64,000 nt of DNA, taken from NCBI RefSeq assembly GCF_003201475.1, contig NZ_QJJK01000011.1, positions 62,001 to 126,000 of the forward strand, written 5' to 3'. The notes beneath the pieces are model-generated. The model worked only from the letters and a program-made list of their open reading frames with translations, did not search any database and had not been told where the DNA came from. Shown here piece after piece: positions 34,982-43,116 of the stretch; the stretch's first letter is position 1, and each line of letters opens with the position of its first letter. The DNA is from Chelatococcus asaccharovorans. Its GTDB lineage: Bacteria > Pseudomonadota > Alphaproteobacteria > Rhizobiales > Beijerinckiaceae. The translations under genes were made by a program, and so were the position numbers.

Positions 34982-35584
34982 ATGCGGTTCATGTTGCGAA
35001 AGGGCCTCGTCATTCTGAGACCCGGCGACGGCGACGAGGCCGAATGGTCCGACTGGATTGCCGCGCATGCCGGCCAGGTGTTCAAGCTGCGCGGCGCGGA
35101 TCGCGGTGCGGCTCTGCACGCCATGGGCAACGAAGCAGAGGCGTGCCGCGAGCCTTTGAACATCACCTCACGCTCGCCCGGCGAGCTGCGCCTGATCTCG
35201 AACTTCGCTCACACGCCGTTCGTTCTCGACGGGATGACCTACGCCGGGATCGAAGGCTTCTGGCAGGGTCTGAAATTCCCGGACGAAGCCGACCGCCAGC
35301 GGCTCGCCGGGCTTTACGGAAGCGCGGCGAGGGATGCCGGTTACTACGCGCCGCGCAGCGAGGAGCTCCATTACGGCGGAAAGAGGGTGCTGATCGGAAC
35401 GTGGGACCATTGGCAGCTGATGAAGCGAGCCTGCATCGCTAAGTTCGCGCAGCATGACGGGGCGCGCGCAGCGCTGCACGCGACCGGCAAGAGACCGCTC
35501 GTGCATCACGTGAAGCCGGATAGCCGTACGATTCCCGGCGTGATCATGGCTCAGATCTGGATGGCAATCCGGGCCCGCCTCTGA
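34982..35584 (+). CDS. NADAR-family N-glycosidase-like protein
   Basis: This 200-residue protein has an N-terminal ~60-residue acidic part (VILRPGDGDEAEWSDWIAAH). The NADAR fold core follows: LISNFAHTPFVLDGMTYAGI, then EGFWQGLKF with the conserved glutamate, and GTWDHWQLMKRACIAKFAQH. The C-terminus, HVKPDSRTIPGVIMAQIWM, also matches. NADAR enzymes cleave N-glycosidic bonds of riboflavin intermediates or ADP-ribose-like modifications and occur in conflict systems. I start it at 34982, with GGAGG nine bases upstream. It is divergent from the zinc ribbon gene. Confidence 0.82.
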   Translation: MRFMLRKGLVILRPGDGDEAEWSDWIAAHAGQVFKLRGADRGAALHAMGNEAEACREPLNITSRSPGELRLISNFAHTPFVLDGMTYAGIEGFWQGLKFPDEADRQRLAGLYGSAARDAGYYAPRSEELHYGGKRVLIGTWDHWQLMKRACIAKFAQHDGARAALHATGKRPLVHHVKPDSRTIPGVIMAQIWMAIRARL

Positions 35585-35674
35585 TCGGGTCGGGGTTGTC
35601 TCGCGGCCAGGGATGAAAACGCCGGCGCGTCATGGTGCGCCGACGCCCGAAGCACCGCCGGGAGACTTTACTGG

Positions 35675-36049
35675 TCAACAGTGTTCGGAGGAACGATTCC
35701 GAGACGCTTGGCGCCTTCCAGGTGCAGGCCTTGCCCGCTGGAGAAGGTAATGCACGGGCGGCTTGCGTGGCCGCGCAATTCCCTTGGGCCAATAGTTTCT
35801 GGCCATCCGATATTCCTCCGTCAGCCGGTCGGTGCGCGGCGCAATCACGCTGATGGTCGGATAGACCGAAAGCCTCAGACGTTCGGCCATCCGCCGCGCA
35901 TATTCGTCGGTCGACGGCGAGCCGTAGGCGAACACCGCAACGCCGGCCAGTTGATTGAGCTGTGGACACGAGGTGACGAACCGGGCAAAGGCCTGCGTGA
36001 GCGGAGAGGTCTGGTCGCCAAACTGAGCTACTCCCCGATACCCAGGAGA
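35675..36049 (-). pseudogene. Gene remnant, possibly thioredoxin-like
   Basis: A frame is open from 36049 to 35675, but no start codon occurs before 35935. The N-terminal residues (QFGDQTSPLTQAFARFVTSC ... GVAVFAYGSPS) look like conserved protein sequence, perhaps a thioredoxin-like fold from a transfer or secretion system. The last ~35 residues are low-quality Arg/Pro-rich. I therefore read it as a gene that has lost both ends. It lies next to the truncated integrase. Confidence 0.4.
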
Positions 36050-36104
36050 TCAGCAGACGTCACATCGTAGCTTCCGTCACTGTCCGGATTTCGGGGAGTA
36101 GCTC
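36025..36104. repeat. 14-bp inverted repeat at the junction of two remnants
   Basis: GAGCTACTCCCCGA (36025-36038) and TCGGGGAGTAGCTC (36091-36104) are perfect inverted copies enclosing 52 bases. They span the end of the integrase remnant and the start of the neighbouring remnant, marking a likely recombination or inversion junction. Confidence 0.6.
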
Positions 36105-36464
36105 ACACACCCCCTCAGCCAGCTTGAACTCGGACCAGTAGGCCGCCCTTAGCTCACCGGGACGAGGGAACAGTAGCGCCAAGAGCTTCAACGCAGCTGT
36201 CGTCGTGGCCTGCCCCTCGAAGCCGTCGACTGCCCGCAGGAGCGCCCCGAATGCCCTTGGCTCGGTCAAGGCGGTCCAGGATCTCCTCTGCGGTGCGGCC
36301 AGGGCACCCCGCAAGGCGAAGGTTGGATCCGTATCGGCACGCGCGGTGGCAACAGCATAGAGGAACACGCCGCCGATGGTGGATCGCAGCCTGCGTGCGG
36401 TTTCATACCGCCCGCGCATTGCGACGCGCCGTAAGGTTTCAAGGATCTCGAGAGTCGTGATCAC
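36060..36464 (-). pseudogene. Truncated P4-type tyrosine integrase
   Basis: The 134-residue frame covers only the middle of an integrase: ILETLRRVAMRGRYETARRL (core-binding domain end), then LLALLFPRPGELRAAYWSEF, which contains the first catalytic arginine. Translation stops about 25 residues later. The remaining catalytic residues (second Arg, His, Tyr) and the N-terminal domain are absent. It is a dead fragment of an integrative element, marking the right edge of the accessory block. Confidence 0.75.
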
Positions 36465-36518
36465 ATGAATCGGGCGACAGTACCGTGCAGCGTCCGAGAT
36501 AATTTCGGCTTTTGGTCA

Positions 36519-36649
36519 GGAACTCGGCAACAGCCGAGTTCCGGTGATCCCGACCGGAAAGGCGCCTCGATACATCGGGATGGCAACGGAACTCGGCAAC
36601 AGCCGAGTTCCGCGTTGAACAAGTTGAAGTCGGGCAAGCCCGACTTCAA
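36519..36649. repeat. Three strong hairpins in a row
   Basis: Two identical stems with arms GGAACTCGGC / GCCGAGTTCC and an AACA loop occur at 36519-36542 and 36588-36611. A third, with arms TTGAAGTCGGGC / GCCCGACTTCAA and a two-base loop, occurs at 36624-36649. They lie between the integrase remnant and the sulfite-oxidase-family gene. They may be terminators, att-related structures or REP-type repeats. The rest of 36465-36838 holds nothing else that I recognise. Confidence 0.75.
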
Positions 36650-36838
36650 TGACAAGCCCGGCCATGACAGCTGAAAGGGCTGAATGTCGATTGATCCTAG
36701 ATTATAAACATCCTGGTGGTCGTCTGTTCCCGACATTTGCCCGCGGAGCCGATACAAATGGGATGTACATGTTGGCAACGAACCACGCGCTCGCCACGAC
36801 CCTGACATGAGACACGCACCCCGAGGGAACCACGGCCC

Positions 36839-37948
36839 ATGGCAGACAGCAAGCAGCCCGCGCCGATCGTCCGGCAACAGTCGCCGCTGAATGTCGAATA
36901 TCCCTTCTCGAGACTGTCGGACTGGCTGATCCCCAACGATCAGTTTTACATCCGCAACCATTTCCCGACGCCGCGCTTGACGGTGCCGGACTGGCGCCTG
37001 ACGGTCACAGGGGCCGTCGACAAGCCGCTCTCGCTCGATCTCGATGCGCTCAAGGCCATGCCGAAGACGGAGCTTGCCGCCGTGATGGAATGCGCAGGCA
37101 ACGGTCGCGTCTTCTATGAACCCGCCAGGGAAGGCCTGCAGTGGCAGGATGGCGCCGTCGGCAATGCCCTTTGGTCAGGCGTCCTGCTGCGGGACGTGCT
37201 GGCCGAGGCCGGCATCCGGACGAACGCGGTCGAGGTGGTGCTGGTTGGCGCCGACCGCGGCGTGGTCGATGCCGGCAAGAAAACCGCATCGCCGGGTGAG
37301 ATTGCCTTCGCGCGCAGCCTGCCCCTGGATAAGGCCTTGTCGGACAGCGCGCTTCTTGCCTACGCCATGAACGACGAGCCCCTCATGCCCGAGCACGGCT
37401 TTCCGCTGCGGGCGGCGGTCGGCGGCTGGTATGGGATGGCCTGGATCAAGTGGCTCGTCGAGATCCGTGTCGTCGCGCAGCCCTTCACCGGCTACTGGCA
37501 GACGCGGGATTATATCCAGTGGGACCGCACGCTCGGCGAGCCGATGGTCGCACCGCTGACGACCATGAACGTCAAGTCACAGATCGCCCAGCCCGTGAAT
37601 GGCGCCATCGTGGAAGCCGGCCGGCCCTTCCGAATCCATGGGGCGGCCTGGTCGGGAGAGGCCGGCCTCGGTACCGTCGAAATTGCCACCGGCGACGATG
37701 CGCCCTGGCAGCCCGCGACCCTCGTCGGCCCGGCCGCACCGCACGGCTGGCGCCTGTGGGAATTCATCTGGACGCCGCCCGCCCCGGGCCGCTATCGCCT
37801 CAAGTCCCGTGCCACGGATGCCCTGGGCAACCGCCAGCCGGAAACGCCCCAGCCGGATCGCGAGAGCTACGCCGCCAACTGGGTCATTCCGGTGACGGTG
37901 GACGCCACGGCCGGCCCCGAAGAGCCGGCCGACAACTTCGTGATCTGA
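36839..37948 (+). CDS. Sulfite-oxidase-family molybdopterin enzyme
   Basis: This 369-residue protein has an N-terminal oxidoreductase molybdopterin domain (~30-230). The molybdenum-ligand cysteine sits in VMECAGNGR, and GGWYGMAWIKWL forms part of the cofactor pocket. A C-terminal Mo-co dimerisation domain (~250-355) follows. It lacks a haem domain and a clear signal peptide, so it is probably cytosolic or exported by an unrecognised route. It would oxidise sulfite or a related substrate with an unknown electron acceptor. No cytochrome gene is adjacent. Confidence 0.9.
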   Translation: MADSKQPAPIVRQQSPLNVEYPFSRLSDWLIPNDQFYIRNHFPTPRLTVPDWRLTVTGAVDKPLSLDLDALKAMPKTELAAVMECAGNGRVFYEPAREGLQWQDGAVGNALWSGVLLRDVLAEAGIRTNAVEVVLVGADRGVVDAGKKTASPGEIAFARSLPLDKALSDSALLAYAMNDEPLMPEHGFPLRAAVGGWYGMAWIKWLVEIRVVAQPFTGYWQTRDYIQWDRTLGEPMVAPLTTMNVKSQIAQPVNGAIVEAGRPFRIHGAAWSGEAGLGTVEIATGDDAPWQPATLVGPAAPHGWRLWEFIWTPPAPGRYRLKSRATDALGNRQPETPQPDRESYAANWVIPVTVDATAGPEEPADNFVI

Positions 37949-38005
37949 AGCAAGTCCGCCTGTTGCGGATTGCCTCCGCTCAAAGATGGACGCCGGACGG
38001 CACGC

Positions 38006-38797
38006 CTACATCGACGGAGCCATCCCGCCCTTGGGCGGCGCAACCAACGAAAACACCACGCCCTGCGGGTCGAGCGCCTGGATGATCCAGGCACCACCCG
38101 GCACTTCCATCGGCCCGTTGATGACCCGGCCGCCACCGGCATTCACTTTGGCGACGGCGGCATCGATGTCTGGGACATTGAAATAGAAGGTCCAGAAGGG
38201 CGCAGGGACAGCCGGCGGCTTGTCCATCATTCCGCCGACAGCCTGGCTGTCATAGGCGAACAGCTGGTAGATGCCCATGGCGCCCATATCCAGGCTCTCG
38301 TCCTTTCGCCAGCCGAATTGGCCAGAGTAGAATGCGAGCGCCGCCTTGTGATCGGTCGTCATGAGCTCATGCCAGCCGACATGGCCATTGGCGCCCGGCG
38401 CGGCGTCGGGCTGCTCCTCCCCCTGTCCCTTGAACAGGGTGAACACCGCCCCCTGGGGGTCCGCAACGACGGCAAAGCGCCCGACATTCGGGATATCCTC
38501 CGCCGCGCGGTAGATCTTGCCGCCGGCTTTGACGACAGCATCCGCCGCGGCATCAACGTTGTCGGCGCAGATGTAACCCATCCAGCCGGGTTTAGCGCCG
38601 GCATCGCAGGCCTCCTGCGGCAAGGTCATGAGACCGCCGATGGGCCGCTCACCCGCGTTGAGGATGGTGTAGGCGAAATCGACCATGCCGGAATCCTGCA
38701 TCGTCCACCCGACGACATTCTTGTAGAATGTCTCCGCAGCCGCCCTGTCGCTGGTCGCCAACTCATACCAGACGAACTTGCCCGTTGAACCCGCCAT
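38006..38797 (-). CDS. Two-domain VOC (glyoxalase-fold) protein
   Basis: This 263-residue protein is made of two VOC repeats. The first starts KFVWYELATSDRAAAETFYK and ends DPQGAVFTLFKG. The second starts GWHELMTTDHKAALAFYSGQ and ends DPQGVVFSLVAPP. The family includes metal-dependent dioxygenases, isomerases and resistance proteins; the substrate is not predictable. It lies in a minus-strand group with DUF1579 and DUF899 genes, a common grouping of small detoxification-type proteins. Confidence 0.88.
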   Translation of the reverse strand: MAGSTGKFVWYELATSDRAAAETFYKNVVGWTMQDSGMVDFAYTILNAGERPIGGLMTLPQEACDAGAKPGWMGYICADNVDAAADAVVKAGGKIYRAAEDIPNVGRFAVVADPQGAVFTLFKGQGEEQPDAAPGANGHVGWHELMTTDHKAALAFYSGQFGWRKDESLDMGAMGIYQLFAYDSQAVGGMMDKPPAVPAPFWTFYFNVPDIDAAVAKVNAGGGRVINGPMEVPGGAWIIQALDPQGVVFSLVAPPKGGMAPSM

Positions 38798-38857
38798 CGT
38801 TTGTCCTCCAATCTCAGTAGCATCTCATCTCAGAAGCGTCTTTTGGAACCGTCTGGG

Positions 38858-39337
38858 TCACGCCTTGCGTCGGTAGTGCACCGTCATAACCGGCTTCCAC
38901 GTGCCATCCTCCGCGAGAAAGCGGGACGACAGTGTGCGGTTATTATCGTCCTCGATTGTGATGATATCCTGATAGCGGGTCGTTTTGGACTGATCCTCGA
39001 AGGACGGCCCGACGGTATCGAGGGTCAGAACCTTGCCCGCCGGATCCAGCGTTCCCTCGTAGATCCACATATGGGTCATCATCGACCCGATCCACGAGCC
39101 GATAAAACACTGTCTGGCCGGATCGAAGCCCAGGGTCAGAATCGTCGTCGCCGGCCCGCCGCCGGGCTGCTCGCCCTCCCCTTCCGAAACGAGCCAGACG
39201 CCATGGAGCATGCGCGTCGTCTCGGACCAGGGCTCTACGGGAACCTCCGAGCCCTCTCCACAGCCCGGCATGGACACGGTCCATTGGCCGACAAGTTGTT
39301 CCAGCCAGCGATGCTCTTTCTGCGGTTCAACTTTCAT
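38858..39337 (-). CDS. DUF1579 family protein
   Basis: The product is 159 residues. LVGQWTVSMPGCGEGSEVPV near the N-terminus, LHGVWLVSEGEG in the centre and IGSMMTHMWIYEGTLD fit DUF1579, a beta-barrel lipocalin-like family of unknown role. I start it at MKVEPQKEH (39337). A longer frame (39364) would overlap the upstream gene. It starts 14 bases after the DUF899 gene, so the two are probably co-transcribed. Confidence 0.82.
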   Translation of the reverse strand: MKVEPQKEHRWLEQLVGQWTVSMPGCGEGSEVPVEPWSETTRMLHGVWLVSEGEGEQPGGGPATTILTLGFDPARQCFIGSWIGSMMTHMWIYEGTLDPAGKVLTLDTVGPSFEDQSKTTRYQDIITIEDDNNRTLSSRFLAEDGTWKPVMTVHYRRKA

Positions 39338-39351
39338 ATCTTTGCTTATCC

Positions 39352-40083
39352 TTATGAATGACAACAGGTGACTTGCGGCGCAGCGTCGTATTCGTCGTGG
39401 CGGCGCACGAAATCCAAGGTGGATTTCTCGTTGCGTCCCTTCGGCGCGCGATCCAGCACCATCAGAGCACCGAGGAGATCTTCGCCTCCCCGCGCGTAAC
39501 CGGAATAGGTATGGAAGATTTCGCCGGCCTCGTTCCTGGCGAAGGCACTCAGACCGGGCAGTTCATCGAGACCCTCGCTCGCCGGCAAAGCAGAATAATT
39601 ATAGAATATATGACCGCTGGCGATCTCGCTTGGCCGAAACGATACGTGATAGTCAAAGTTGAAATCATTGTCGTGGGAGGACACCCAGGGCAGATGCCAG
39701 CCCATGCGCCGCTTGTAGGCTTCCAGTTTCTCGAGCGGCGCGCGCGACACCATCGTCAGCGTCACATCATGATGCTCGAGATGCGGCAAGGCCCCACCGA
39801 GATGATCCGCCAGGAAAGAGCAGCCGGGGCAGCCGGCCTCCCAATCCGGCCCGAACATGAAATGGTAGATCACGAGCTGGCTGCGACCATCGAAGAGATC
39901 AGCCAAAGTCTTTTTCCCGTGAGGCGTATCGAAGACATAGGTCTTGTCCACCTTCACCCATGGCAATGCCAGCCTTTCGGCATTGACGGCATCGCGTAGC
40001 CGCGTCAGTTCCTTTTCCCTGTCCAACAGAGCTTTGCGGGCTGTTATCCACTCGTCGCGAGAGATGACGGGATTGCCTTGCAT
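39352..40083 (-). CDS. DUF899 thioredoxin-like family protein
   Basis: This 243-residue protein has a helical N-terminus (RKALLDREKELTRLRDAVNA) and a thioredoxin-like core. The core contains FMFGPDWEAGCPGCSFLADH, in which CPGC is a potential redox motif. The C-terminal YHTFSxYxRG-like segment (FHTYSGYARGGEDLLGA) is typical of DUF899. GGAGG lies six bases before the ATG at 40083. It is divergent from the marR gene, which probably controls this group. Confidence 0.88.
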   Translation of the reverse strand: MQGNPVISRDEWITARKALLDREKELTRLRDAVNAERLALPWVKVDKTYVFDTPHGKKTLADLFDGRSQLVIYHFMFGPDWEAGCPGCSFLADHLGGALPHLEHHDVTLTMVSRAPLEKLEAYKRRMGWHLPWVSSHDNDFNFDYHVSFRPSEIASGHIFYNYSALPASEGLDELPGLSAFARNEAGEIFHTYSGYARGGEDLLGALMVLDRAPKGRNEKSTLDFVRRHDEYDAAPQVTCCHS

Positions 40084-40119
40084 GGCGATCCTCCCTTGCA
40101 TCGGTTATCGGCTTATGGC

Positions 40120-40148
40120 TTGACAATTACGTTGATATCAACATTATT
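40120..40148 (+). promoter_or_regulatory. marR promoter with operator palindrome
   Basis: A -35 element TTGACA (40120-40125) and a -10-like ATTATT (40143-40148) are 17 bases apart. The perfect 12-bp palindrome GTTGATATCAAC (40131-40142) fills the spacer. A MarR dimer bound there would block the promoter, so autoregulation is likely. The divergent DUF899 group may be co-regulated. Confidence 0.7.
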
Positions 40149-40153
40149 GCGTC

Positions 40154-40600
40154 ATGTCAAAGCCGGTCGAGATCCCTTTTGAAACAACGATTCTGGTACG
40201 GGATACCTGCCTGTGCCTGCATGTCCAGCGCGCGGCTCGCGCATTGGCACGGCGTTTCGATGAGGCACTCCGGCCGCTCGGTCTGACCAACGGGCAGTTC
40301 TCGCTGCTGATGTCGCTGAACCGGCCGCACCCACCGGCAATCGGTTCCGTGGCTTCGCTTCTGGCCATGGACCGCACAACGCTGACAGCGGCCCTGAAAC
40401 CGCTCGAACGGCGCGAACTCCTGACGATCGCCCCCGATCCGAAGGACAAGCGCAGCCGACTTCTCTCGCTGACCGCGGACGGCAAGGCCTTGCTCGCCCA
40501 AGCCGTCCCGATCTGGAAACGGGAACATGCCATCGTCGACACGCTGCTTGGTCCAGACGGGTCCGAACGTCTTCGCAACGACCTGCGCCAGATCGCCTGA
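40154..40600 (+). CDS. MarR-family transcriptional regulator
   Basis: This 148-residue protein has the MarR winged helix-turn-helix. TNGQFSLLMSLNRPHPPAIG is helix 2-3, VASLLAMDRTTLTAALKPLE the recognition helix, and DPKDKRSRLLSLTADGK the wing. A cysteine pair near the N-terminus (DTCLCLHV) could sense oxidants; this is inference. Its start lies only six bases after the predicted -10 element, so the transcript would be almost leaderless. It is divergent from the DUF899-DUF1579 genes. Confidence 0.92.
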   Translation: MSKPVEIPFETTILVRDTCLCLHVQRAARALARRFDEALRPLGLTNGQFSLLMSLNRPHPPAIGSVASLLAMDRTTLTAALKPLERRELLTIAPDPKDKRSRLLSLTADGKALLAQAVPIWKREHAIVDTLLGPDGSERLRNDLRQIA

Positions 40601-40735
40601 ACGGCGTCGCCGTCCATCGGAGCCTGGTTGATCTTGCATGCAGCAGGCTGGGGCCAGCAAGACACCGTTTAACTGTCATTCCAAGACAGACACAGCCAAC
40701 CACAACCCGAGATGGAAATTTCGAAAGGAAACGCC

Positions 40736-41143
40736 ATGGTTAAAGCTATATTCGTCAATGTCGCCGTGAAAAATCTTGACGCGTCGATTGCGTTCTTCAA
40801 ATCACTCGGCTTCACGTTCAACGCCCAGTTCACCGATGAGACCGCCTCCTGCATGGTCATGAGTGATACGATCTATGCCATGCTGTTGACGGAGGCGAAG
40901 TTCAAGGAATTCACGCCGCGTAACATTTGCGACACATCGAAGGATGCCGAGGTCTTGATCGCACTCTCCCTCGAAAGCCGCGAGGCTGTCGATGACCTGG
41001 TGCGCAAAGCTGTCGCTTCAGGCGGGAAAACCTACGGCGCGCCGAAAGACTACGGATTCATGTATCAGCATGCTTTCCATGATCTCGATGGTCATGCCTG
41101 GGAGATCTTCCATATGGACCCGAGCTTCGTTCAGCCCACCTGA
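40736..41143 (+). CDS. Single-domain VOC family protein
   Basis: This 135-residue VOC domain protein starts MVKAIFVNVAVKNLDASIAF and ends FHDLDGHAWEIFHMDPSFVQ, in which the final glutamate and earlier histidine fit metal ligands. It resembles the YdeO/lactoylglutathione-lyase-related group of small VOC proteins. AAGGAAACGCC precedes the ATG at 40736. It lies downstream of marR on the same strand with a 135-base gap. Confidence 0.85.
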   Translation: MVKAIFVNVAVKNLDASIAFFKSLGFTFNAQFTDETASCMVMSDTIYAMLLTEAKFKEFTPRNICDTSKDAEVLIALSLESREAVDDLVRKAVASGGKTYGAPKDYGFMYQHAFHDLDGHAWEIFHMDPSFVQPT

Positions 41144-41316
41144 AGTTCCGTCTTCCCCGACGCGCTCCCCGAGAAACGCCGGGCGTAGGCATCCTCAATT
41201 CGACCAGGGTTCGGTACAGCTCGGCATGGCGATGAGCACGGTCACGATCGGCATGGCGACCTTGATCTCGCTGGCCTTTGCCTTGCTCTCGCACCGCCTG
41301 AGCCCGCGCCCTCGGC

Positions 41317-42189
41317 TCAGCGCAGCCGCGCATCGAAGTGATCCCGCATCCAGTCGCCGATGAGGCTCACCGACAACGTCGTCAGGACGATGACAGCGCC
41401 GGGGACGGCGGCCATCCACCAGGCGAGCACGATATAGTTGCGGCTTTCGTTGACGAGCAGGCCCAGCGACGTCAGCGGCGGCTGCACGCCGAGGCCGAGG
41501 AAGCTGAGGCCCGTCTCCAGCAGGATGACCTCGGGGAAGTTGAGGGTCATCTGCACGATCAGCGCGCCGACGATATTGGGCAGGATATGCCTGACATAGA
41601 TCCGCGGCGAGCCGGCCCCGAGCGCGCGCAGCGCCCCGGCATAGCCCGTCGTCTCGGCGTCGAGCACGAGCCCGCGGGCAAGCCGCGCGTAACGCTCCCA
41701 GCCGGCAAAGCCGACGATAAGAACGAGCAGCCAGAAGCTCTTGCCGAAGAAGGCGACGACCGTGATGGCAAAGATGATGAAGGGGAGCGAGGCCTGGATG
41801 TCGACAAGCATCATGATGGCCTCTTCCCACCACCCGCGCAGCCGCGCCGCCAGCATGCCGAGCACGACACCGATCAGCATGCCCAGCACTGTCCCGAACA
41901 ACGCGATGACGATCGAAAAGCGGATGCCATAAAGCACCCGGCTGAAGACATCGCGGCCGAGATGGTCGCTGCCGAACAGGAAGGGGTTGTCGTAGCCGAG
42001 GATCGCCGGGGGCTTCAGGCGCAAGAGCGGCTGCTGCTCCGCATAGCCGAAGGGCGCGATGGCCGGCGCCGCGATCGAGGCGGCGAGGATCACGGCGATC
42101 CAGAGGAAGGCGATGGCGATCGCCACCGGCGGCGGCTTGCCCCAGCGCCGACCGATCCGGACGCGACGGCCGATATCGAGCACGCTCAT
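41317..42189 (-). CDS. Oligopeptide-type ABC transporter permease (DppC-like)
   Basis: This 290-residue protein has an N-terminal TM (~25-45), a periplasmic loop with FLFGSDHLGRDVFSRVLYGI (the OppC/DppC signature) and five further TM helices. The cytosolic EAA loop (LRALGAGSPRIYVRHILPNI) contacts the ATPase. It is last in a minus-strand operon and follows the DppB-like gene with adjoining ends. The solute is unknown, but the position beside C-P lyase genes suggests a phosphorus-containing or peptide-linked compound. Confidence 0.9.
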   Translation of the reverse strand: MSVLDIGRRVRIGRRWGKPPPVAIAIAFLWIAVILAASIAAPAIAPFGYAEQQPLLRLKPPAILGYDNPFLFGSDHLGRDVFSRVLYGIRFSIVIALFGTVLGMLIGVVLGMLAARLRGWWEEAIMMLVDIQASLPFIIFAITVVAFFGKSFWLLVLIVGFAGWERYARLARGLVLDAETTGYAGALRALGAGSPRIYVRHILPNIVGALIVQMTLNFPEVILLETGLSFLGLGVQPPLTSLGLLVNESRNYIVLAWWMAAVPGAVIVLTTLSVSLIGDWMRDHFDARLR

Positions 42190-43110
42190 TCAGTGCCGCC
42201 TGCGTATTTTCGGGTTGAGGAAGCCATAGGCGAGGTCCACCGACAGATTGGCGAGCGTCATCGTTGTGGCGAAGAGCATGACCAGCGCCTGCACGACGGC
42301 GAGGTCACGCAGGCCTACGACATCGACCAGCAGCCGTCCGACGCCCGGCCAGCCGAAGACCTGCTCGACGATGATCGAGCCGCCGACGAGCCCGCCGAGC
42401 GAAAAGCCGATGATGGTGACGATGGGGATCGCCGCATTGGGCAGGACATGGTTCAGGATGGCCTGCCCGCGTGTCTCGCCCGCGGCGATCGCCGCCCGCA
42501 CATAGGGCTGCTCGAGCACCTCGAGCACGGCCGAGCGCGTGAAGCGGGCGATCACGGCAGCGCCTGAGAAGCCCAATGTGATGACCGGCATGACGAGATG
42601 GGCAGGCGTCGCGCTGCCGGAACTCGGCAGCCAGCGCAGCCCGACCGCCAGAAGGAAGATGAGCGTGACCCCGAGGACGAAATTCGGCAGGCTGTAGCCG
42701 AGCGAGCAGAACAGCATCATGCCCTGGTCGAGCGGCCGGCCGCGATTGAGCGCCGCGATGACGCCGCCGGGAATGCCGATCGCCAGCACCAGCGCAAAGG
42801 CCGTCCCGGTCAGCGTCAGCGTGGCCGGCAGGCGCTCCAGCACGACCGTCAGCGCCTCCCGCCCATTGGCCAGCGACTGGCCGAAATCGCCACGCATCAG
42901 GTTGGTGATATAGACGACATATTGCGTCCACAGGGTCTGATCGAGCCCCCAGCGGGCGCGAAAGAGCGCGATCACCTCCTCCGTCGCGTTGTCCGGCAGG
43001 AGCTCGCGGGCGGGGTCGCCGGTCAGGCGCATGAAAACGAAGGCGAAGGTCATCACCGCCCAGAGGGTGATGATCGCGCGCAGGATCTTGACGGTGGCGA
43101 AGCCGAACAT
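42190..43110 (-). CDS. Oligopeptide-type ABC transporter permease (DppB-like)
   Basis: This 306-residue protein has six TM helices, the N-terminal LRAIITLWAVMTFAFVFMRL helix and the GDPARELLPDN loop. The EAA motif region is AGETRGQAILNHVLPNAAIP, and the C-terminal LRDLAVVQALVMLFATTMTL helix matches DppB/OppB. It abuts the DppC-like gene and starts six bases after the EEP gene stop. The pair would form the membrane channel. Confidence 0.9.
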   Translation of the reverse strand: MFGFATVKILRAIITLWAVMTFAFVFMRLTGDPARELLPDNATEEVIALFRARWGLDQTLWTQYVVYITNLMRGDFGQSLANGREALTVVLERLPATLTLTGTAFALVLAIGIPGGVIAALNRGRPLDQGMMLFCSLGYSLPNFVLGVTLIFLLAVGLRWLPSSGSATPAHLVMPVITLGFSGAAVIARFTRSAVLEVLEQPYVRAAIAAGETRGQAILNHVLPNAAIPIVTIIGFSLGGLVGGSIIVEQVFGWPGVGRLLVDVVGLRDLAVVQALVMLFATTMTLANLSVDLAYGFLNPKIRRRH

Positions 43111-43116
43111 GGGATG

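Noticed and set aside
36465-36838. tRNA gene as attachment site for the integrase remnant
   Set aside because: No T-loop consensus (GGTTCGAATCC type) or cloverleaf pattern was seen; the hairpins are not tRNA-like.
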